Origin: a bacterium 1XD42-76
GTDB taxonomy: Bacteria > Bacillota > Clostridia > Lachnospirales > Lachnospiraceae
DNA length: 64,000 nt
Direction of reading: 5' to 3'
Assembly: GCA_009917545.1 (NCBI GenBank)
Contig: QZDW01000008.1
Span: 62,001 to 126,000 of the forward strand
The translations under genes were made by a program, and so were the position numbers. Below the pieces are notes generated by a model. It made no database searches and was not told the DNA's origin. It saw only the letters and a list, made by a program, of their open reading frames with translations. Shown here piece by piece: positions 1-7,842 of this stretch; within the stretch, counting starts at the first letter, position 1, and each line of letters opens with the position of its first letter.

Positions 1-1
1 A

Positions 2-718
2 GAAAAGACGCTGGATTACAGGGAAATCGACGGGTTTCCGGTCTCCACCGTACCGGGCCATAAGGGACGCTTTATTTTCGGCTATGTCGATGATCTGCCG
101 GTGGTAATTATGCAGGGGCGGGTTCACTATTATGAAGGCTACTCCATGAGGGAAGTGACGCTTCCCATCCGGCTGATGGGCCTTATGGGAGCAAGGGTTC
201 TGTTTCTGACAAATGCCTCGGGCGGAGTCAATATGGGATACCAGGCCGGAGACTTCATGATGATTCAGGATCACATCAGCTGTATGATTCCGTCGCCGTT
301 GATCGGGCCGAATGATGAAACATTGGGGCCGCGTTTTCCGGACATGAGCGATCCGTACGACTCCAGACTGCGGGAGATCATCCGCCGGACGGCAGAAGCG
401 GAGCAGATTCCATTAAAAGAAGGCGTTTACCTCCAGCTTACAGGCCCGGCTTATGAAACGCCGGCAGAGATCCGTATGGCACGCGCCTTTGGGGCGGATG
501 CGGTCGGTATGAGTACAGTGTGCGAGGCGATCGCAGCCAATCATATGGGGATGAAAGTCTGCGGGATTTCCTGTATCACGAATATGGCAAGCGGGATCCT
601 GCCCCAGCCATTGAGCCACAGCGAGGTTCAGGAGACGGCCGACCGGGTTGCCCCCTTATTTGAGCGGCTTGTAAGGAAATCACTGACAGCGATTTACCAC
701 GAATATCTGCATGGATAA
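2..718 (+). CDS. punA: Purine nucleoside phosphorylase, 5' end cut by window
   Basis: Phosphorolysis of purine (2'-deoxy)nucleosides in the cytoplasmic salvage pathway. The frame is open from base 2, and the first visible residues include the hallmark VPGHKGRFIFG stretch (phosphate loop). QGRVHYYEGYSM, TNASGGVN, LTGPAYETPAE and GMSTVCEAIAA follow, the last carrying the Met and Glu of the purine site. About 238 residues are visible; the trimeric family is usually near 270, so roughly 35 N-terminal residues lie outside. The C-terminus is complete. This is the inosine/guanosine PunA branch rather than hexameric DeoD, judged from motifs only. Confidence 0.93.
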   Translation, partial: EKTLDYREIDGFPVSTVPGHKGRFIFGYVDDLPVVIMQGRVHYYEGYSMREVTLPIRLMGLMGARVLFLTNASGGVNMGYQAGDFMMIQDHISCMIPSPLIGPNDETLGPRFPDMSDPYDSRLREIIRRTAEAEQIPLKEGVYLQLTGPAYETPAEIRMARAFGADAVGMSTVCEAIAANHMGMKVCGISCITNMASGILPQPLSHSEVQETADRVAPLFERLVRKSLTAIYHEYLHG

Positions 719-765
719 ATTACCTGACAAAGACAGGCCCTGACATGCTAAATGTTTTCGGGTTC

Positions 766-793
766 CCCCTGCGCAGGCTCCAAAATGCAGGGG
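766..793. other. Hairpin in convergent intergenic region
   Basis: CCCCTGC (766-772) pairs with GCAGGGG (787-793). It lies between two genes that converge (punA and the fused ABC gene), so it may help terminate transcription, but there is no clear T-run. Nothing else was recognised between 719 and 880. Confidence 0.3.
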
Positions 794-880
794 AGCAGTG
801 CTGAGACTTTTGACTTGTGCAACCGGGAAAACAGATCGTTGATTCGGGAGCGCCATTTGTGAAAGGATGCGCCGGCTGCG

Positions 881-2284
881 TTATGTCAGATTGAGAGTTA
901 CGATCTCAGCATCAAGGAGCCTGGCATCGTCAGGGGCGTGTGTGGAGACAATCAGAAGCTTTCCCCGGCTGTATTCTTTAATCAGGCTGGCAGCGGCAAG
1001 CCGGGCTTCCCGGTCGAGGCCGGTGAAGGGCTCATCCATGAGAAACAGATCAGCCGGGGTCAGAAGCGCCCGTAAAAGGGCGGCGCGCCTCTTCATGCCG
1101 CCGGAAAATTCGCATACCGGCTTTGTTAGTGCTTCTTTTGGCAGAAGTCTGAGGACTTCCTGGGTGATTTCCGGAACAGTCAGGCGGCGGCCTGTGGCAA
1201 AACGGATATTTTCAAGAATCGTGCAGTCCTCCAGGAGACGGTCCTCCTGAAAGACTGCCGATATTTTTTTGCCCTCAAGGCCCAGAACCGTACCGGAATC
1301 TGGCAGCTCCAGCCCCATCAGGAGGTTTAACAGGGTGGTTTTCCCTGTTCCTGACGGCGCCATAAGACAATAGGCGGATCCCGCCCGAAAGATGAAGTTA
1401 AAATGCTCCAGGATTTTTTCCTGTCCGAACCATTTGGAGATATCTTTTAAAATGATATCAGTATCTGCCGACGTGCCGGGTGCGGTTTTGGGGTCTGTTT
1501 TGGTTTCTGTGCGCTCTGGCATATGTGCAGACAGCATCCGGCGCATCCGTGCGGCGGCCCGCAAAAGCAGCAGAAAGAGCTTTTCTGACAGCAGGCTGAC
1601 AGCAATGATCGTGAGCGTCCATGCAAACAGTTTAGCCGTGCTCAGATAAATTTTGGATAAATAGAGGCCTTCGCCGATGGAGCCGTCCGGCACGCCGATG
1701 ACCTCTGCTGCAATGCCGGATTTAAAAGCCATACCGAGTGCTGTGCGGCAGGCACTTAAAAGATAGGGAAATACAGCAGGCAGATAGATATAAACGGCTT
1801 TTTTCCAGAGCGGGACACGAAATACCCGTGCCATTTCCAGAAGCGTTTGGCTGGCCTCCCCAAGCCCGCTTACTGTATTGACATGAATCACCGGATATAC
1901 GACGAGAAAAGAGATAAACGCGGAAAGCTTGTCCGCACCGGTCCAGATCAGGGCCAGGATGATGAAGGAGGCCACGGGGATTGATTTCATAAGCTGGATT
2001 GCCGGGGCGAGAAGCTCTCCCACGAACGGCAGGCAGCAGGCGAGTGTACCCGTGATAAGACCGGAGAGAAAGGCAGCCAGAAAGCCGAGCATGATATGCC
2101 AGACAGATGTCAGGACAGCTGCCCAGAAGGAAGGAAGGGCCGCCAGCCCTTTCAGAGCCTTCAACGTGTCGATAGGCCCCACAAGAAGAATTGAATTATG
2201 CATTGCCAGCGAGAGACTGTGCCAGAGAAGTAGCCAGAAAAGGAGAACTGATATTTTTCTGGCACGTCCGGAAAGCTTGAACAT
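881..2284 (-). CDS. Fused ABC permease-ATPase, nitrate/sulfonate/thiamine-precursor type
   Basis: A single 467-residue chain holds both membrane and nucleotide-binding parts of an NMT1/SsuA-class importer. Residues ~1-250 form a BPD_transp_1 permease with about six hydrophobic segments and an EAA-like loop (EMARVFRVPLWKKA). After a charged linker (~255-275) comes an ATPase with Walker A PSGTGKTT, signature SGGMKRR and Walker B LFLMDEP. The ATPase is short (~190 residues). The start follows an AAAGGAGG site. It lies downstream of the lipoprotein gene, beyond two hairpins. SsuC and SsuB homologues are normally separate chains. The substrate cannot be told from sequence. Confidence 0.88.
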   Translation of the reverse strand: MFKLSGRARKISVLLFWLLLWHSLSLAMHNSILLVGPIDTLKALKGLAALPSFWAAVLTSVWHIMLGFLAAFLSGLITGTLACCLPFVGELLAPAIQLMKSIPVASFIILALIWTGADKLSAFISFLVVYPVIHVNTVSGLGEASQTLLEMARVFRVPLWKKAVYIYLPAVFPYLLSACRTALGMAFKSGIAAEVIGVPDGSIGEGLYLSKIYLSTAKLFAWTLTIIAVSLLSEKLFLLLLRAAARMRRMLSAHMPERTETKTDPKTAPGTSADTDIILKDISKWFGQEKILEHFNFIFRAGSAYCLMAPSGTGKTTLLNLLMGLELPDSGTVLGLEGKKISAVFQEDRLLEDCTILENIRFATGRRLTVPEITQEVLRLLPKEALTKPVCEFSGGMKRRAALLRALLTPADLFLMDEPFTGLDREARLAAASLIKEYSRGKLLIVSTHAPDDARLLDAEIVTLNLT

Positions 2285-2346
2285 GGGCTTTGCCCTCCTT
2301 TTTCATTGCCATGATGTTGAGGTCAAACGGTGTTTTGCCATATATT

Positions 2347-2381
2347 TAAAAAGAGCCTGCCGTTTGTGCTGCCGGGCAGGC
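2347..2381 (-). terminator. Terminator-like hairpin inside ABC operon
   Basis: Read on the minus strand, GCCTGCC (2381-2375) pairs with GGCAGGC (2361-2355) and is followed by TCTTTTT. It sits between the lipoprotein stop and the permease-ATPase start. A partial terminator here would give more binding protein than membrane protein, a common arrangement in ABC importer operons. Confidence 0.55.
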
Positions 2382-2386
2382 TTAGT

Positions 2387-2431
2387 CTGCAGTGCAGAAC
2401 CGCCGCCATTGACGGGATTCCTGCACTGCAG
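2387..2431 (-). other. Long-stem hairpin, possible mRNA stabiliser
   Basis: CTGCAGTGCAG (2387-2397) and CTGCACTGCAG (2421-2431) are perfect 11-base inverted arms. The structure begins only 10 bases past the lipoprotein stop and precedes the terminator-like hairpin. It could protect the 3' end of the upstream message. Confidence 0.5.
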
Positions 2432-2441
2432 GTTTGAAGGA

Positions 2442-3587
2442 TCAGGGAATATAGTAGAAGGCATCATCCGGCAGCTTTCCACCGACAGAATCCGGATTCT
2501 GGCTGTATAGGACACTCAGATAGCCGCTTAAGGCGGCTTTCATTTCTTCGCCGGACAGGAAGGTGATATTGCAGTATGGAAGCGCCTTTGCCGCGAGCGG
2601 GGCCTTTGCCACAATTCCGGCGGCGGCAATCATTTCAGAGGAAGCGGCCACATCTTCATTTGTAAAATGGATGGAGGCTTCATGTTCTTTCAAGAATGTA
2701 TCCACAGCCTCAGGATGTGCTTCGAGAAAGCTGTTGTTTACGATGGTAACACCGGTCACAAGACGGCTTTTTTCTCCATCCGTCTGCAGGCTGTCCCATA
2801 CCTCGGTCATATCCATGATGACAGAGAGTCCGTCATTTTGGGCAATCGCAGCGGTCACGAAGGGCTGGGGCAGCAAGCCGATGGCAGATGCATTCTCTGA
2901 GAGAACAGAAGCAACCTCGGCAGCCTCGGATTTGAATTCGAGAGTAACGTCCTGCTCAGACAGACCGGAGGCAGACAACAGGTAGCGGAGTGTATATTCC
3001 GGAGTGGTTCCTTTTCCGGGAAGATATACGGTCCGGCCCTTTAACTGCTCAAGCGAGGTTATGGAGGTATCGGCGGACACCAGATAGAGGACGCCAAGTG
3101 TATTGATATCAATGACGGAAACTTTGCCGTTTGTCTTGGAATAGAGAACGCTGGCTACATTAGCCGGGAGCAGGGCAATGTCTGCCTTGTCCGAAGCGAT
3201 GAGAGCAGTCAGTTCGTCAGCAGCAGTCACCATTGTAAATTCATAGTCATTTTCGGATACGCCGCTCTGAGAGGCATCCATAAGCTGTACGAGCCCCATC
3301 GTAGTCGGCCCCTTGAGACCGCCGACGCGGACGGTTGGACGTTCAAAGGAATCTGCAGACACTGCCGACGGATCACCTGCATTTTTGGCTGTGGTACTCT
3401 CTTCGGCCGCGGATCCCTCTGCAGCCATTGTCTCCGGCGCAGTGGTTTCTGCGGATGTTGCTGCCGTTGCCGCCTCTGCCGCAGCAGTCGTCGTTTCCTG
3501 CGGTGTGGCAGCGGGACGTGATGAGGCACAGCCTGCAAGCAGAAACATGCCTGCAGCGGCGATAAAGATGGTCCTGAATTTTTTCAT
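2442..3587 (-). CDS. NMT1/THI5-like substrate-binding lipoprotein
   Basis: Extracellular solute receptor for the fused ABC importer. The signal peptide MKKFRTIFIAAAGMFLLAGC ends in an LAGC lipobox. A low-complexity Ala/Thr/Glu linker (~25-80) precedes a SsuA/ThiY-like periplasmic-binding fold of about 300 residues, with typical segments such as LKGRTVYLPGKGTTPEYTLRYLL and ADIALLP. A strong AGGAGGAG site precedes the ATG, which overlaps the region of the TM1266-type gene stop. Ligand unknown. The family covers thiamine precursors, sulfonates, nitrate and related small molecules. Confidence 0.87.
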   Translation of the reverse strand: MKKFRTIFIAAAGMFLLAGCASSRPAATPQETTTAAAEAATAATSAETTAPETMAAEGSAAEESTTAKNAGDPSAVSADSFERPTVRVGGLKGPTTMGLVQLMDASQSGVSENDYEFTMVTAADELTALIASDKADIALLPANVASVLYSKTNGKVSVIDINTLGVLYLVSADTSITSLEQLKGRTVYLPGKGTTPEYTLRYLLSASGLSEQDVTLEFKSEAAEVASVLSENASAIGLLPQPFVTAAIAQNDGLSVIMDMTEVWDSLQTDGEKSRLVTGVTIVNNSFLEAHPEAVDTFLKEHEASIHFTNEDVAASSEMIAAAGIVAKAPLAAKALPYCNITFLSGEEMKAALSGYLSVLYSQNPDSVGGKLPDDAFYYIP

Positions 3588-3592
3588 AATTG

Positions 3593-3841
3593 TCAGCTCC
3601 TCCTGGAAAATATTGTCTTTGTACTGACGCCATCCAGCATGCCGAGTTTCCCGGAGAGGCTGCTGATCGTGTCGGGAGGGGCATCAAGGACAATGCTGAT
3701 AATGGAAATCCCCTTTTCACGGTATGGAATGCCCATGCGCCCGATGATCCAGGGACCGTAGCTGTGAAGCAGCCCGTTCATTTGTCCGACCGAATCCGGA
3801 TTTTCGACGATAATGCCAATCAGGGCGACACGTGTTTCCAT
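3593..3841 (-). CDS. TM1266-type iron-only hydrogenase system putative regulator
   Basis: An 82-residue single-domain protein beginning METRVALIGIIVENPDSV, matching the small ACT/NikR-like fold family annotated as a putative regulator of the [FeFe] hydrogenase system. Family members usually lie next to hydrogenase maturation genes. Here it heads an operon with the NMT1-like lipoprotein and the fused ABC importer, and an [FeFe] hydrogenase gene lies 4 kb away on the other strand. A GGAGG site precedes the ATG. No DNA-binding motif is visible, so the regulatory role is family annotation only. Confidence 0.82.
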   Translation of the reverse strand: METRVALIGIIVENPDSVGQMNGLLHSYGPWIIGRMGIPYREKGISIISIVLDAPPDTISSLSGKLGMLDGVSTKTIFSRRS

Positions 3842-3919
3842 AAATACCTCCAGACGAATCAGTTCCGCCTTCTCCCTCAGAAAGCAGCAGTGCCCTTTGG
3901 GGTCAGTACGAACAGAGTT

Positions 3920-3948
3920 AATATATCACAGGGTGGAAGGAATGTCAA
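3920..3948 (-). promoter_or_regulatory. Sigma-A promoter of TM1266-ABC operon
   Basis: On the minus strand TTGACA (3948-3943), a 17-base spacer and TATATT (3925-3920). It leaves a ~70-base leader before the ATG at 3841. No known riboswitch was recognised in that leader. Confidence 0.75.
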
Positions 3949-4140
3949 AAGGGAAATGTTCAGAAGCGGCGAGGTTATGACGGCCTGCTGAAAACATGCT
4001 CTGTGCAGGCAGAAGGGAATCCGGAGCATGTCATTCGATTGACATTCCGGTTCCTGCATAGTAAAATAATGCCGGAGGCGGATTCCTGAATAAAAGACAG
4101 AGAGGATATCCGCTATTTTGTTTATGTGCCATGAGAAATG

Positions 4141-4180
4141 AGGCAGGGGCGCTCCGGCAGGAGGAGCCTCTGCCTTTTTC
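4141..4180 (+). terminator. Rho-independent terminator in 3.8-4.4 kb gap
   Basis: AGGCAG...GCTCC pairs with GGAGC...CTGCCT (4141-4175) and is followed by TTTTT. No plus-strand gene precedes it within the gap, so it may end an unrecognised short transcript or shield the sigma-factor promoter. The 524-base gap (3842-4365) otherwise holds only the two divergent promoters. Confidence 0.5.
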
Positions 4181-4281
4181 GGGTTGATATACTGTTTTTG
4201 CATCAAAAAAGCTGTTTTCAGGTCGGATTTTGTGTAATAAGGACCGGACAGGGGAAAAGTTTGCGCAGGAATAAAAATTTT

Positions 4282-4310
4282 TTGGAAAAAAATCATTTTT
4301 TACCATAAAT
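4282..4310 (+). promoter_or_regulatory. Possible promoter of ECF sigma operon
   Basis: TTGGAA, a 17-base spacer and ATAAAT in a very A+T-rich stretch, about 55 bases before the sigma-factor ATG. An additional self-recognised ECF promoter may exist but cannot be identified by eye. Confidence 0.4.
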
Positions 4311-4365
4311 TTCCCGCGTTCAAACGTATCGTAGATATAAGGCAGAACGCAGAGAGGATGTCGCC

Positions 4366-4890
4366 ATGAATGGTATGAAGTTTGAAGAGAATATAGACCG
4401 AATCTGCCGGAATGACAGGGAGGGGCTCAGACAGATCTATGAGGACTACTGCCCGATGATTTATTCGGTGGTTTTGGATGTTCTGCATAACAGGGAGGAT
4501 GCGGAAGATATCACTTCGGAATTTTTCATCCGGCTCTGGGACATCGCGGATACATATAAGCCGGGGAGAGGGCACCGGGCCTGGATGATTACGATTGCCC
4601 GCAATATGGCGGCAGACCATCTCAGAAAACGCAGTCATGAATGTCTGACCGCCGAACTTTCCGAATATCCGGAGACGGGACATGCCTCCTGCGAGGAAGC
4701 GCTTTGCAGCAGACTGAGCCTTGAACAGGCGATGCAGACATTAAAAGAGGAAGAACGGCAGATTGTCAATCTGAAAATCATGGGTCAGCTGACGTTTCGG
4801 GAAATTGCGGCGATCCTCAAAAAGCCGCAGGGAACGGTGGCATGGTGCTATCGGACAGCGATCAGTAAATTAAAAGAGGTGCGGCTATGA
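4366..4890 (+). CDS. ECF-type RNA polymerase sigma factor
   Basis: A 174-residue group IV sigma factor. Region 2 (~18-90) contains the DAEDITSEFFIRLW helix and AWMITIARNMAADHLRK. Region 4 (~120-170) carries LKEEERQIVNLKIMGQLTFREIAAIL followed by the recognition helix QGTVAWCYRTAISKLKE. It directs transcription of a small regulon in response to an envelope signal. Its stop overlaps the start of the next gene by 4 bases (ATGA), the usual layout for a sigma/anti-sigma pair. A GAGAGGATG site precedes the ATG. Confidence 0.92.
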   Translation: MNGMKFEENIDRICRNDREGLRQIYEDYCPMIYSVVLDVLHNREDAEDITSEFFIRLWDIADTYKPGRGHRAWMITIARNMAADHLRKRSHECLTAELSEYPETGHASCEEALCSRLSLEQAMQTLKEEERQIVNLKIMGQLTFREIAAILKKPQGTVAWCYRTAISKLKEVRL

Positions 4891-5822
4891 TGGACGAAAA
4901 GCGGTTGGAGAGAGAGTACAGAAAGTGGAAACGTCAGACATCGCCGGATCTCTGGGAACGGATTGACAAAAATTTGAAGTCCCACCCGGAAAGAGATGCG
5001 GCGGCAGAGGAGGAAAAGACGGAGAACGGGAGCCTGGCAGCATATGTGACAATTCCTTTCAGCCGTGGCTATATGCTTTTTACAGCGGCAGCGATTATTC
5101 TGTTCTTTGTTGTCGTCTGGCGGAACCCGCAAGTATTAGATTCCCTGCGCAGGGGGGACAGACACGTTGAAGAGACGGGATTTGCCGGGATTGCTGCGGA
5201 GACGACGGCAGACGGGGAAGATTCCGGAATGCCAGGAGACCGGGAGGAGGTCAGCTATGCGTCGCATGCAGGGCGGCTTTGCGTACCGGAGGGGGCTGTG
5301 ACCGTTTCAGAACAGGAACGATATTTTTCAGAAGCTGTGTTAAGCGATACAGAGCTCTTATTCAGCGGGCAGGTTCTGGGTGCGGGACTGGAATATGATG
5401 AGGGCGGGCGGGCTGTCAGGATATCCTATGAATTGCAGATACAGCAGGTGTATTACGCAGAGGACTATATCTCCGGTATGGAGCAGATTACAGTGAAAAG
5501 CCCGATTATTAAGGCGGACAGCGACGAAGCATACGTTCTGTATCAGATGAAAGCAGAGAGCGAATATCTTCTGCCTGTGAAAAAGTCAGAGGGGGAATGG
5601 GAGTTGATTTATCCGTTTGCCCCTCAGGTACAGAGGACGGCAGATGGAGCCTGGCAATTTCATTCCGGATATGCCAGCCTGGTGAATGACACCGCTTTGG
5701 TCATAGCCGGGGAACAGGAAGGGGATAATGACTTCTATTATGACCGGCTGCTGCTCAGGGAGGACAGCAGCTTCATTCCTGAATTTGTTGCACTGGTCCG
5801 GGCGTACAGCAGCTCCAGGTAG
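4887..5822 (+). CDS. Single-pass membrane protein, probable anti-sigma partner
   Basis: A 311-residue protein translationally coupled to the sigma gene. The cytoplasmic N-terminus (~1-55) is charged (LEREYRKWKRQTSPDLWERI). One membrane segment (~60-78, MLFTAAAIILFFVVVW) leads to an acidic extracellular domain of about 230 residues. Topology and position fit an anti-sigma factor or sensor. No zinc-binding HxxxCxxC motif is seen, so the anti-sigma role is inference from context. Confidence 0.65.
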   Translation: MMDEKRLEREYRKWKRQTSPDLWERIDKNLKSHPERDAAAEEEKTENGSLAAYVTIPFSRGYMLFTAAAIILFFVVVWRNPQVLDSLRRGDRHVEETGFAGIAAETTADGEDSGMPGDREEVSYASHAGRLCVPEGAVTVSEQERYFSEAVLSDTELLFSGQVLGAGLEYDEGGRAVRISYELQIQQVYYAEDYISGMEQITVKSPIIKADSDEAYVLYQMKAESEYLLPVKKSEGEWELIYPFAPQVQRTADGAWQFHSGYASLVNDTALVIAGEQEGDNDFYYDRLLLREDSSFIPEFVALVRAYSSSR

Positions 5823-5938
5823 ACCTGACGCAGAACCGGCATCGCTGCCCGTGGGGAGAAGCTGTCAAACGATGCGATTTGACGTAACGATTTTATTTGT
5901 CTGAATCGTTTCCAAAAGATGGAAGAAGGAGGAAAATT

Positions 5939-7651
5939 ATGAAAAAAATCATGAAAAAAAGACACGGAAAAGAACTGTGGATGCGGATGTGCAGCGGTAT
6001 GATGATAGCGGCAGTCCTGCTTGGCGGCTGTGGAGGAAATAATTCCGCTGCCAATAAGGCGGCAACGGAAGGTATCGCGGAAGGGACATATGCCGGGGCA
6101 ACGGCTGCAGCTGAGACGGCGGCCCCGGCAGAGGGAGCGCAGCCTGCGGATATGGCGCAGCGTATAGAAGGCTGGGGAGCGGAAGAGGCACATGACAGAA
6201 GTTCAGATTCCGGCATGGCAGGGAAGTACCGGGATGCCTATGCCAATGATGATTTTAATACAGAGGAATACAATTATATATCGGAAAACGGTTATAAGAG
6301 TGTATATGATGAGCCGTTGTCAACCTTTTCTGTTGATGTGGACACGGCTTCCTATGGTAATGTACGGCGGATGCTCCAAAGCGGGACGCGTGTTCCGTCG
6401 GATGCAGTGCGCATTGAAGAACTGATTAACTATTTTCGCTATGATTACCCGGAGCCAGACGGGGAAGCGCCGTTTTCGGTGACGACAGAATACGCTCCCT
6501 GCCCGTGGGATGAGGACAGCAGACTACTTATGATCGGGCTCCAGGCAAAGAAGATTGATTTTAAAGACCGCCCGGCTTCTAATTTTGTATTTTTACTGGA
6601 TGTTTCGGGCTCCATGTACTCGGATGATAAGCTTCCTCTGGTGCAGAAGGCCTTTACCATGTTGGCAGAGAATCTGACAGAAGAGGACCGCGTGTCAATT
6701 GTGACATATGCAGGGTATGAATCGGTTGTTCTCGACGGGGAATCCGGTGCCAACAAGGCGAAGATCGCAGCGGCACTGGGGGATTTGGAAGCAGGAGGTT
6801 CCACAGCCGGGGAGGCCGGGATCCAGAAAGCGTATGAGCTGGCACAGAAAAATTTCATTCCTGGCGGCAGTAACCGGGTGATTCTGGCAACGGACGGGGA
6901 TCTGAATGTGGGAATCAGCAGTGAAGGCGATCTGGTGAGACTGATAAAGGAAAAGAAAAAAAGCGGCGTACATCTGTCCGTACTGGGCGTCGGGACCGGC
7001 AACATAAAAGATAATAAGATGGAAGCCCTGGCCGACAATGGAGACGGCAATTATAATTATCTTGACAGCCTTTACGAAGCCAAAAAGGTTCTGGTGGACG
7101 AGATGGGGGGAACCCTGATTACCGTAGCCAAAGATGTGAAGATCCAGGTAGAGTTTAATCCGGAGTACGTATCCGGATACCGCTTGGTCGGTTATGAAAA
7201 CCGTTTGTTAAATCAGGAAGATTTTGCCAATGACAAGGTAGATGCCGGGGAAATCGGCTCTGGCCATTCCGTGACAGCCCTGTATGAGATTATTCCGGCC
7301 GGAAGCGGCGCAGAAGAGACGAAACTCAAATATCAGGAGACGAGAACGCCGGAAAAAGGAAGCAGCGAGCTTTTGACTGTAAGCCTGCGTTACAAGGCGC
7401 CAAACGGGGATAAGAGTAAGCTCTTGGAATATCCGGTGGAAGCTTCGTCTTATCGGGAGGATTGCTCCGAGAATTTGGCGTTCGCGTCCGCTGTGGCTGA
7501 GTTCGGTATGTTGCTGCGCGACAGTGAGTACAGTGGAAGCGCTTCCTACGACAGCGTAATGGAGCTGGCAGAGCCCTGCGTTCATGCTGATTCTGACGAT
7601 TATCGGAAAGAATTCCTGGAATTGGTACAGGCGGCGAAGCAGCAGGAATAG
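5939..7651 (+). CDS. VWA-domain lipoprotein (YfbK-like)
   Basis: A 570-residue surface lipoprotein. The chosen ATG at 5939 follows a GAAGGAGG site, 14 codons inside a longer frame that would open with TTG. The signal peptide ends in a GGC lipobox. A von Willebrand-associated N-terminal domain (YDEPLSTFSVDVDTASYGNV) precedes a VWA domain with the MIDAS motif DVSGSM, conserved Thr (STAGE) and Asp (ATDGDLN). A C-terminal DUF3520-like domain follows. It probably binds metal-dependently to protein partners. Third gene of the ECF sigma operon and a likely target or sensor component. Confidence 0.86.
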   Translation: MKKIMKKRHGKELWMRMCSGMMIAAVLLGGCGGNNSAANKAATEGIAEGTYAGATAAAETAAPAEGAQPADMAQRIEGWGAEEAHDRSSDSGMAGKYRDAYANDDFNTEEYNYISENGYKSVYDEPLSTFSVDVDTASYGNVRRMLQSGTRVPSDAVRIEELINYFRYDYPEPDGEAPFSVTTEYAPCPWDEDSRLLMIGLQAKKIDFKDRPASNFVFLLDVSGSMYSDDKLPLVQKAFTMLAENLTEEDRVSIVTYAGYESVVLDGESGANKAKIAAALGDLEAGGSTAGEAGIQKAYELAQKNFIPGGSNRVILATDGDLNVGISSEGDLVRLIKEKKKSGVHLSVLGVGTGNIKDNKMEALADNGDGNYNYLDSLYEAKKVLVDEMGGTLITVAKDVKIQVEFNPEYVSGYRLVGYENRLLNQEDFANDKVDAGEIGSGHSVTALYEIIPAGSGAEETKLKYQETRTPEKGSSELLTVSLRYKAPNGDKSKLLEYPVEASSYREDCSENLAFASAVAEFGMLLRDSEYSGSASYDSVMELAEPCVHADSDDYRKEFLELVQAAKQQE

Positions 7652-7754
7652 CGAAATACACCTGTAAAAGGCGGGAATGGAAGCTTCTGATACAGATACT
7701 TTAGAAAATGAAGAGAGGGGAAAGAAATTCGTTAAATAAAAAACAAAAACGATC

Positions 7755-7783
7755 TTGCAGGGCGCGGGGGGATATGCGATAAT
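7755..7783 (+). promoter_or_regulatory. Promoter of [FeFe] hydrogenase gene
   Basis: TTGCAG, a 17-base spacer and GATAAT, about 60 bases before the hydrogenase ATG. It separates the hydrogenase from the sigma/VWA operon. Confidence 0.6.
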
Positions 7784-7842
7784 ATAGTCGCGAAAAAAAT
7801 ATCAGGATATAGATACCAGGAGTAATTTCAGGAGGAAAAACC

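Noticed and set aside
867-1250. Plus-strand frame of 127 codons
   Set aside because: Antisense shadow of the ABC ATPase domain; low-complexity Arg/Ser composition and no ribosome site.
3227-3720. Several overlapping frames rich in Pro/Gln/Arg or Ala/Val
   Set aside because: They are other-frame readings of the repetitive Ala/Thr linker of the lipoprotein gene.
3849-3915. Leader of the TM1266-ABC operon considered as a riboswitch
   Set aside because: The ~70-base leader shows no motif I can match to TPP, SAM, THF or other known classes.
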